The notes beneath the pieces were generated by a model. The model saw only the letters and a list, made by a program, of their open reading frames with translations. It was not told the DNA's origin and searched no databases. Made by a program: the position numbers and the translations under genes. This document shows positions 58,124 through 64,000 of a stretch of 64,000 bases of DNA, piece by piece (the stretch's first letter is position 1; each line of letters opens with the position of its first letter). The stretch is from Vibrio sp. SCSIO 43136. Lineage in GTDB: Bacteria > Pseudomonadota > Gammaproteobacteria > Enterobacterales > Vibrionaceae. Location of the stretch: positions 806,001 to 870,000 of the forward strand of contig NZ_CP071849.1 of NCBI RefSeq assembly GCF_023716565.1. Reading direction: 5' to 3'.

Positions 58124-60298
58124 ATGCTTTTCAAAAACACGTCGCTCAAATGGAAGCTGGGTATTGGCACTGGTGTTCCACTAGTGTTGCTTGTCTTTCT
58201 ATCCATTATTTCAATTCGCAGTTCTGATATGCAAGTGGGCTCGAGTGCAATGGTGGACCATACCCATAAAGTCATCGAGCACGCGCTGCAAATAGAAGCC
58301 GCTGCAGTCAATATGGAAACTGGCATGCGAGGATTCTTGCTAGCTGGAAAAGAGGATTTTCTAGCTCCCTACACCCAAGGTAAGCAAGACTTTTCAAAGC
58401 GAGTTAATGAGCTAAAACTCACTGTGAATGACAACCCTGCTCAGGTGAGAAGACTAACTGAGTTGGAATCGACGATAAATGATTGGGTAACACAGGTCAC
58501 CGAACCAACCATAGAACTTCGTCGAATCATTGGGGACGCTAAAACCATGGATGATGTAGCTGACATTATCGGTGAAGCGAAAGGTAAAGTGTTTTTTGAC
58601 AAGTTCCGTGAGCAAATCGGCACCTTTGAACAGCGGGAGCGAGTACTGCTCGAACAACGCAAAAATGTTAGCGAAGCCAACCACCAAAAGAGCGTAACCT
58701 TGCTCGCTCAAATCAATAATGCGGGTACCGTCAATACTTTCAAATTTAATCAACTTAACCGAGCGATGGATGAGTTGGCCAGCGCAACTCAGCGCGTGTC
58801 TCATAGCTACGATGTCATCGAGAAGAACCAACAACTGTTATCCGCCGCCGTAGACATGGAGACTGGGATGAGGGGCTTTTTGCTTTCAGGGCAAGCGAGT
58901 TTCTTAACACCATACAATGAAGGCCGTAAGCGTTTTGATTCCATTTTAAATGAACTTAAACAGACCGTAGCCGATAACCCCGCACAGGTGACGCTTCTTG
59001 AAGAGATGCAAACAACGATCAATGAATGGGATACTGTTGTCGTTAAACCAAATATTGAGCTGCGTACCATTATTGGTGATTCGAAAACCATGAATGATAT
59101 GGCCAAATTGGTGGGTGAAGCTCGCGGTAAGGTCTTCTTCGATAAGTTCAGAAACCAGATAGCTGAGTTTATTAACGTGGAGAAACGCCTGATGGTTGAA
59201 AGGCAGGCTGCAGCGGTCGATGCGGCGGAAAATGCAAACACTACTATCGTGACGGGAACACTGATGGCGCTGATATTTGGAGTGGGTGTTTCGTGGGTGG
59301 TATTTCAGTCAATCTCAACACCAGTTGCTCAAGTTGCCCAAGGACTTTCAGAACTCGCCAATGGTAACCTGACTCATCAGATCACGGTAGAAACCACCGA
59401 TGAAATCGGCACTATGGCCGCAAGTTATAATCAGGCGGTAACGAAAACTAACCAAGTAATGAAGCAGGTCTTAGAAACAACAGAGCAAGTCGTGTCCGAA
59501 TCTCAGACTATTACCGAAACCAACAATTTGATGGCAAGTGATCTTGAAGACCAGTCTCAGCAGGTGACTCAAATTGCTTCAGCAATTGATCAAATGTCCC
59601 TGAGTATTCAGGACGTAGCGCACAAGTCGGCGGATGCTACGTTAAACGCCAAGCAAGCGGGCGAAAGTGCGAATACTGGTGGTGAAGTGGTAGAAAGTAC
59701 TATTACAGGAATGAATGCTATAGACACCGCAGTAACGGCGTCTTCGGCGAGTGTGTCTGAACTTGGTAAACGTGGAGCTGAGATAGGTGATGTGATTAAC
59801 GTCATCAATGACATTGCAGAGCAGACGAATCTCTTGGCGTTGAATGCGGCTATCGAAGCAGCGCGAGCGGGTGAAGCTGGTAGAGGGTTTGCTGTGGTGG
59901 CCGATGAAGTAAGAGCACTTGCTGATAGAACCACAACAGCGACCAAAGATATTGGTGAGTCAATCACCTCAATTCAGCAAATTACACAGCAAGCGGTTGA
60001 GAAAATGGCGTCGGGGGCACAGCTGGTTCAAGAAGGACTCGGTTATGCATCTAAAGCAGGCAGCAGCTTAAGTGATATCGTGTCAGGCGCTGAAGATGTT
60101 GCGAGCAAAATAGATAGTATTGCCGCTGCGGCAGAGCAACAGTCACAGGCTAGTAGTGAGATAAGCCAAAGGATCGAAAGCGTTGCCCAAGTTTCACAAA
60201 GTTCTAACGCACAGGCAAATAACGCCGCAGCGTCCGCGCAGGAACTAGCACAAAGAGCTGAAGTGTTGAGATCGCTAGTTAATCAGTTCAAAGTCTAA
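58124..60298 (+). CDS. Methyl-accepting chemotaxis protein with two CHASE3-type sensor repeats
   Basis: 724 residues. TM1 lies near 10-28. Then come two successive copies of a CHASE3-like helical sensor: [42 protein letters not shown] around residues 64-170, and [42 protein letters not shown] around 244-350, roughly 180 residues apart. TM2 ([22 protein letters not shown]) follows, then HAMP and a full signalling domain with [20 protein letters not shown] at the tip. The ligand is unknown. The internal repeat is a clear tandem duplication. Confidence 0.93.
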   Translation: MLFKNTSLKWKLGIGTGVPLVLLVFLSIISIRSSDMQVGSSAMVDHTHKVIEHALQIEAAAVNMETGMRGFLLAGKEDFLAPYTQGKQDFSKRVNELKLTVNDNPAQVRRLTELESTINDWVTQVTEPTIELRRIIGDAKTMDDVADIIGEAKGKVFFDKFREQIGTFEQRERVLLEQRKNVSEANHQKSVTLLAQINNAGTVNTFKFNQLNRAMDELASATQRVSHSYDVIEKNQQLLSAAVDMETGMRGFLLSGQASFLTPYNEGRKRFDSILNELKQTVADNPAQVTLLEEMQTTINEWDTVVVKPNIELRTIIGDSKTMNDMAKLVGEARGKVFFDKFRNQIAEFINVEKRLMVERQAAAVDAAENANTTIVTGTLMALIFGVGVSWVVFQSISTPVAQVAQGLSELANGNLTHQITVETTDEIGTMAASYNQAVTKTNQVMKQVLETTEQVVSESQTITETNNLMASDLEDQSQQVTQIASAIDQMSLSIQDVAHKSADATLNAKQAGESANTGGEVVESTITGMNAIDTAVTASSASVSELGKRGAEIGDVINVINDIAEQTNLLALNAAIEAARAGEAGRGFAVVADEVRALADRTTTATKDIGESITSIQQITQQAVEKMASGAQLVQEGLGYASKAGSSLSDIVSGAEDVASKIDSIAAAAEQQSQASSEISQRIESVAQVSQSSNAQANNAAASAQELAQRAEVLRSLVNQFKV

Positions 60299-60324
60299 AA
60301 GCAAAAAAACCGTAGCCTAATGGA

Positions 60325-60362
60325 AAAACACCAGAGCAAATAACGCTCTGGTGTTTTAGTTT
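60325..60362 (+). terminator. Intrinsic terminator of the CHASE3 chemoreceptor gene
   Basis: 13-bp stem AAAACACCAGAGC / GCTCTGGTGTTTT, loop AAATAAC, T-rich tail. Confidence 0.85.
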
Positions 60363-60404
60363 TAACGATTGAGAGTGATGACGGCACTCATTTATTGCAT
60401 GGGA

Positions 60405-62108
60405 TCACTGATTAGCAAATAGATAAGTTCGGTAGCCACCAAGTAGGTTGCGAGCTTTGTAACCATTATTGACTAATTGGCGATATGCTACGTTACCACG
60501 TAACCCAACCTGACAGTAAATCACAATCTCCTTGTCTTTTGGTAGTTCGTTCATGCGTTGGCGCAATTGATCAACAGGGATGTTGATAGCACCTTCAATG
60601 TATCCGACATTTTCTAGCTCACCCGGATTACGAACATCAAGTAACAACTGGTCTTCATTGAGGTTGTCTATCTCATCAAAATGAATGGCCTTGCTATCTC
60701 CTTTTATAAGGTTGCTTGCAACAAAAGCAGCTTGGTTAATCACGTCTTTAGCACTGCCATAAGGAGGGGCGTAGGTAAGCTCTAGATGTTGTAACTGCTC
60801 GACCGTCATCCCTGCGCGTTGAGCGACAGCCATGACATCAATACGTTTATCAACACCATCTTTACCGACAGCTTGAGCGCCTAGAATTTTGCCGTTTTCA
60901 GGGTCAAACATCATTTTAAAAGAAACGATCTCAGCGCCAGGGTAGTAGCTCGCATGGCTCGCTGTGTGAACGTAAACTTTTTCATAAGTGATGTTTTCAC
61001 GTTGAAGTTGCTTTTCGTTTTTACCCGTAGAGGCGACAGCCAGATCAAAGATCTTACAAATAGCGGTGCCTTGTGTGCCTTGGTAGGTTTCTGATCTGCC
61101 AAGCATATTGTCCGCAGCCATTCGGCCTTGACGATTGGCAGGTCCCGCTAGTGGTACTAGTGTTTGGTTGCCAGTTACAAAATCTTTTTCTTCAACCGCA
61201 TCACCGACGGCGTAAATACTCGGATCGCTTGTTTGCATCATTGCATTCGTATAAATACCGCCTAGATCTCCGATCTCAAGTCCAGCATCACGAGCTAGGG
61301 TGGTTTCCGGTCTAACGCCTATCGCCATGATTAACACGTCGGTGGTTAATTGCTCACCGTTGTTTAGGCTTAAGTTCAATGAACCTTTTAGGTGCTGTTT
61401 GTCTTCGCTTTCGCCAGCATCGACACTTGCTACATGCTCGTTTGCCACGTACTCGACCGCTTCTAGTGCGACACCAAGTTTTAAATCAATTCCCTTTTGG
61501 AGGATTTCTGCATGAGCAAAACCTGCCATTTCGCGATCGACAGGGGTCATTACCTGATCGGCCATTTCAACAAGCGTGGTTTCAATTCCCAACTGATGAA
61601 ATGCTTCCATCATTTCGAGCCCGATGAAACCCCCACCAACGACGGTTGCGTGTTTCACTTGATTCATTTGAATTGTATTAATGATCCTATCCATGTCTGG
61701 GATATTGCGCAGTGAGTGCGTTAATGGGTTATCGATACCAGGAATAGGGGGCATTACAGGTGCAGCACCTGGGCTGAGTAGCAGGAAGTCATAGCTTTCT
61801 TGGTACTCGCTACCGTCGAGTCTATTTTTGATCGTGACCGATTTTTCATGGCGATTGATGGCGGTCACTTCACTCATGGTGCGTACATCGACATTAAATC
61901 GTGCTAGGAAGCTTTGTGGCGTTTGCAGCAGAAGTTTGCTTCGCTCTTGGATATCACCTCCGATGTGGTAAGGCAGTCCGCAGTTTGCGAATGAGACAAA
62001 CTCACCACGCTCAAACATGATGATTTCAGCGTCTTCACTTAAACGGCGAGCGCGAGCCGCAGCAGAAGCACCACCAGCGACGCCACCAACGATAACGATC
62101 TTTGTCAT
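60405..62108 (-). CDS. CoA-disulfide reductase fused to rhodanese
   Basis: 567 residues. Residues 1-445 are a pyridine-nucleotide-disulfide oxidoreductase: FAD site IVGGVAGGASAAARARRL, active Cys in FANCGLPYHIGG, NAD site VVGGGFIGLEMMEAF and FAD site IYAVGDAVEE. The final ~100 residues are a rhodanese domain with LLDVRNPGELENVGYIEGAINIP and the catalytic Cys in YCQVGLRG. Such CoADR-Rhd (Npsr/CdrA-like) enzymes reduce polysulfide, CoA-persulfide or CoA-disulfide with NAD(P)H. It lies downstream of a DUF2892 gene and opposite a two-Cys ArsR repressor, forming a sulfane-sulfur module. Confidence 0.92.
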   Translation of the reverse strand: MTKIVIVGGVAGGASAAARARRLSEDAEIIMFERGEFVSFANCGLPYHIGGDIQERSKLLLQTPQSFLARFNVDVRTMSEVTAINRHEKSVTIKNRLDGSEYQESYDFLLLSPGAAPVMPPIPGIDNPLTHSLRNIPDMDRIINTIQMNQVKHATVVGGGFIGLEMMEAFHQLGIETTLVEMADQVMTPVDREMAGFAHAEILQKGIDLKLGVALEAVEYVANEHVASVDAGESEDKQHLKGSLNLSLNNGEQLTTDVLIMAIGVRPETTLARDAGLEIGDLGGIYTNAMMQTSDPSIYAVGDAVEEKDFVTGNQTLVPLAGPANRQGRMAADNMLGRSETYQGTQGTAICKIFDLAVASTGKNEKQLQRENITYEKVYVHTASHASYYPGAEIVSFKMMFDPENGKILGAQAVGKDGVDKRIDVMAVAQRAGMTVEQLQHLELTYAPPYGSAKDVINQAAFVASNLIKGDSKAIHFDEIDNLNEDQLLLDVRNPGELENVGYIEGAINIPVDQLRQRMNELPKDKEIVIYCQVGLRGNVAYRQLVNNGYKARNLLGGYRTYLFANQ

Positions 62109-62143
62109 TACATAACTCCGATAGGTCTATCAACGACCAATGA

Positions 62144-62329
62144 TTATTTGAAACCTAATTTTTTCAAAAGGATAGAAGCTGGGCAGAAACCTGTAAATGC
62201 GCTTTGAATCAAATTGAGCGCGATGAACACGGTAAACCAAATAAATAGTGGGCTAACCAACTGAGTCAACACCAGTGAGAGTAACACCATGCTTCCTGCT
62301 AGAACTCTAATGCTGTTATCAAGTGTCAT
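62144..62329 (-). CDS. DUF2892 (YgaP-type) membrane protein
   Basis: 61 residues, two membrane helices: MTLDNSIRVLAGSMVLLSLVLTQL and PLFIWFTVFIALNLIQSAFTGFCPASILLKKLGFK. GFCPASILLKKLG is the conserved end of the DUF2892 domain, otherwise fused to rhodanese in YgaP. AGGAGG eight bases upstream supports the ATG. It is the first gene of the operon with the CoA-disulfide reductase (35-bp gap). Confidence 0.9.
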   Translation of the reverse strand: MTLDNSIRVLAGSMVLLSLVLTQLVSPLFIWFTVFIALNLIQSAFTGFCPASILLKKLGFK

Positions 62330-62485
62330 CGTTCCATCCTCCTGTGTGATTTGAATAAACCATACGCCATTAAATTAGCGTTGTCTAATGTTTATTGCAT
62401 TAATTTAGAAAAAACTAAATAAGTGTTGACTGTTATCGCTTATTTAGCTAAAACTAATTTAGCTGCAAGTTAAAGGGGGAAGGTT
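62330..62485. promoter_or_regulatory. Divergent promoter region with three repeated operators
   Basis: Sites of the form 6-N6-6: AATTAG-N6-CTAATG (62373-62390), ATTTAG-N6-CTAAAT (62403-62420, perfect) and ATTTAG-N6-CTAATT (62442-62459). A possible promoter for the repressor is TTGACT (62426-62431) with TAAAAC (62449-62454); the third operator covers its -10. Probable binding sites of the adjacent ArsR protein. Confidence 0.65.
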
Positions 62486-62794
62486 ATGGACCTTATAAGT
62501 ATGAAAGAAAATGCGACTCAAGTATCTGAAATATTGAGGATATTGTCGCATCCTGAACGTCTGATGGTGCTGTGCCAGTTAATAGACAAAGAAGTTGGTG
62601 CTGGAGAGTTGCAAGCTAACTCTTCTTTAGGGCAGTCGGCTTTTTCACAGCATTTGACGGTTCTTCGTAACCATAAACTGGTGGATGTACGCAAAGAGTC
62701 TCAACAAGTCTTCTATCGACTTGCTGACCCAAGAATTGAGCAATTGATTGAAAATCTGCACGCTCTATTTTGTCAACAAGCCAAAAAATTTTGA
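62486..62794 (+). CDS. ArsR-family repressor, persulfide-sensor type
   Basis: 102 residues, winged helix: EILRILSHPERLMVLCQLIDKEVGAGELQANSSLGQSAFSQHLTVLRNHKLVDVRKESQQVFYRL. The metal-binding motifs of ArsR/SmtB are absent. Two Cys, Cys30 (LMVLCQL) and Cys96 (LFCQQ), are at the places of the paired redox Cys in BigR/SqrR/YgaV persulfide sensors. GGGGGAAGGTT precedes the ATG. Likely represses both itself and the divergent DUF2892-CoADR operon through the three operators. Confidence 0.88.
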   Translation: MDLISMKENATQVSEILRILSHPERLMVLCQLIDKEVGAGELQANSSLGQSAFSQHLTVLRNHKLVDVRKESQQVFYRLADPRIEQLIENLHALFCQQAKKF

Positions 62795-62913
62795 TAACAC
62801 CGTTAGATTTAACCACGTAAGACTAGCGGTTCTAATTTTATGTTTCGCATTGCTCATCAGGCAATTGGTTTCAGCGTTAGGCATGGGTTCCAATGCGAAA
62901 TTTTGGAGGAAGA

Positions 62914-64000
62914 ATGGAAAACAAACCTAGGCTTGGATTTGTTCATCGAACAATGAACAGCTTTTTCCCGCCGATACTGATCATTTTGGCGCTTGCTCTA
63001 GGAGCAGTTGCACTTTGGTTAACGCCAAAAGAGGAAGACCCTCAAATCGTCGTACCGATGGCTGACGTATTAATTGAGGCGCCGGGCTTGAGTGCTAAGC
63101 AGGTAGAGAAGCAAGTTACGGAGCCGTTAGAGAAGCTATTAAGCCAAATCGATGGTGTGGAGTACGTTTATTCCGCATCCATGGAAAACAGCGCTCAGGT
63201 GATTGTCCGCTTCTATGTAGGAGAGAGCCGTGAAGATGCTTTGATAAAGCTTTACAACAAGCTTTACTCAAATCAAGACAAAGTCCCATCATCAGTGACT
63301 AATTGGATGATAAAGCCCGTCGAAATTGATGACGTGCCTATCGTTGTTGCCGCACTCCATTCGACCAATCCTGAACAGGTCGGTACGTATGAATTGCGAC
63401 GACTTGCACAGCAAGCAACCCAAAGACTGAAATCTTTAAAAAACACCAACCTTGTCGAGGTCTATGGGGGAGAAGCTCGTAATATTGAAGTAGCGCTTGA
63501 CGCCAGTGCAATGGCGAGCCGGAATACTACCATTGATGACCTTCAAAACGCATTTTCATTGAGTCATCAAAAGCTAAGTGCAGGCACTACACAAAGGGCA
63601 GATATTCAGTTTGAAGTTGAGTCAGGTCAGTATTTTAAGAATTCTGAGGAACTTGGGTCGTTAGTGGTCAATGTGGTTGACGGTAAACCAGTTTATCTAG
63701 CTGATATAGCAACGATTCGAGATGGCGCTGAAGAAGCGCAAACCGATACTTGGCTACGTTTCGGACCTGCAAGCGGGAAAAGTGACGAGAGTTATCCTGC
63801 AGTGTTTATCTCCGTGGCTAAACAAAAAGGTGCAAATGCCGTTTCGGTTGCACAAGATGTCTTGGATGAGCTGAGTGCGATTCAATCCACGTCGCTACCA
63901 GAAGGCGTGGAAATAGAGATCATTCGAGATTACGGCCAAACTGCCAACGATAAAGTGACAAACCTCGTTTCAAGCTTAGGTATTTCAATTCTTACCGTGG
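62914..64000 (+). CDS. RND-family efflux permease, 3' end outside window
   Basis: The first ~362 residues are visible, with the start at GAGGAAGA-ATG. TM1 is FFPPILIILALALGAVALWL, followed by the porter domain opening (KEEDPQIVVPMADVLIEAPGLSAKQVEKQVTEPLEKLLSQIDGVEYVYS), as in AcrB/CusA-type pumps of the HAE group. The first periplasmic porter domain is complete, and TM2 begins at the end. No membrane-fusion protein precedes it; the gene lies 119 bp after the ArsR gene on the same strand, perhaps co-regulated. Substrate unknown. Confidence 0.9.
   Translation, partial: MENKPRLGFVHRTMNSFFPPILIILALALGAVALWLTPKEEDPQIVVPMADVLIEAPGLSAKQVEKQVTEPLEKLLSQIDGVEYVYSASMENSAQVIVRFYVGESREDALIKLYNKLYSNQDKVPSSVTNWMIKPVEIDDVPIVVAALHSTNPEQVGTYELRRLAQQATQRLKSLKNTNLVEVYGGEARNIEVALDASAMASRNTTIDDLQNAFSLSHQKLSAGTTQRADIQFEVESGQYFKNSEELGSLVVNVVDGKPVYLADIATIRDGAEEAQTDTWLRFGPASGKSDESYPAVFISVAKQKGANAVSVAQDVLDELSAIQSTSLPEGVEIEIIRDYGQTANDKVTNLVSSLGISILTV

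Noticed and set aside
1..64000. Insertion sequences, integron cassettes, prophage or CRISPR
   Set aside because: No transposase or integrase motifs, attC-like repeats, phage genes or regular spacer arrays seen.

Overview
The window looks like a stretch of a Vibrio genome, most likely the second chromosome. The evidence is gene content: cqsS/cqsA quorum sensing, torS/torT, a stand-alone acetate kinase not followed by pta, a second fabH next to trxC, phhA/phhB, guaC and helD. In V. cholerae, from memory, several of these (guaC, helD, ackA-2, cqsAS, phhAB, fabH2/trxC) lie on chromosome II. The species cannot be resolved by reading. Genes are dense, most start sites carry good Shine-Dalgarno sequences, and convergent pairs usually share a hairpin terminator. 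No rRNA, tRNA, CRISPR array, transposase, integrase or phage gene was seen.

Layout. 1-10 kb: the C-terminal part of DNA helicase IV (cut by the window edge), a DJ-1/PfpI protein lacking its cysteine, mgsA, the divergent torT/torS pair without torR, a VRR-NUC nuclease and an OFA-family transporter. 10-19 kb: two small membrane proteins, a receiver/CheC-like protein coupled to a PAS protein, guaC with a structured leader, a quinol-monooxygenase-like protein behind a Fur-like palindrome, a LysR regulator, a dCache chemoreceptor and a periplasmic binding protein. 19-25 kb: an isoaspartyl-dipeptidase-like gene plus YfcC-type transporter, lying between two copies of a 91-bp msrA tail, then msrA and the biotin ECF transporter bioMNY. 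25-36 kb: a lipoprotein hydrolase with an AraC regulator, bluB, three c-di-GMP enzymes, phhAB with a TyrR-type box, and a beta-barrel protein. 36-40 kb: ackA, a hipBA module between duplicated copies of the ackA terminator region, a 51-aa membrane protein not previously listed here, and ohrR/ohr with two perfect palindromic operators. 40-46 kb: cqsS/cqsA, a TDT transporter, a gap with a candidate structured RNA, and an EAL protein. 46-52 kb: ylqF and a TPP-riboswitch-controlled thiD-thiZXY-tenA salvage operon. 52-64 kb: cutA, a YjdF-type protein, a GNAT, a DnaJ-related protein, trxC, fabH2, ppiB, a chemoreceptor with a duplicated CHASE3 sensor, a sulfur module (CoA-disulfide reductase-rhodanese, DUF2892, two-cysteine ArsR repressor) and the start of an RND pump.

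The most interesting structure is at the insertion-like loci. Two accessory cassettes (iadA-like/yfcC, and hipBA) are each bounded by imperfect direct duplications of a neighbouring gene's 3' end or terminator. Other points for a second look are a 5' hairpin placed directly at the predicted guaC transcription start, a three-way-junction RNA with terminator at 45.6-45.7 kb, an IadA homologue with two altered metal-site residues, and a repressor with three evenly built operators controlling the sulfur module.
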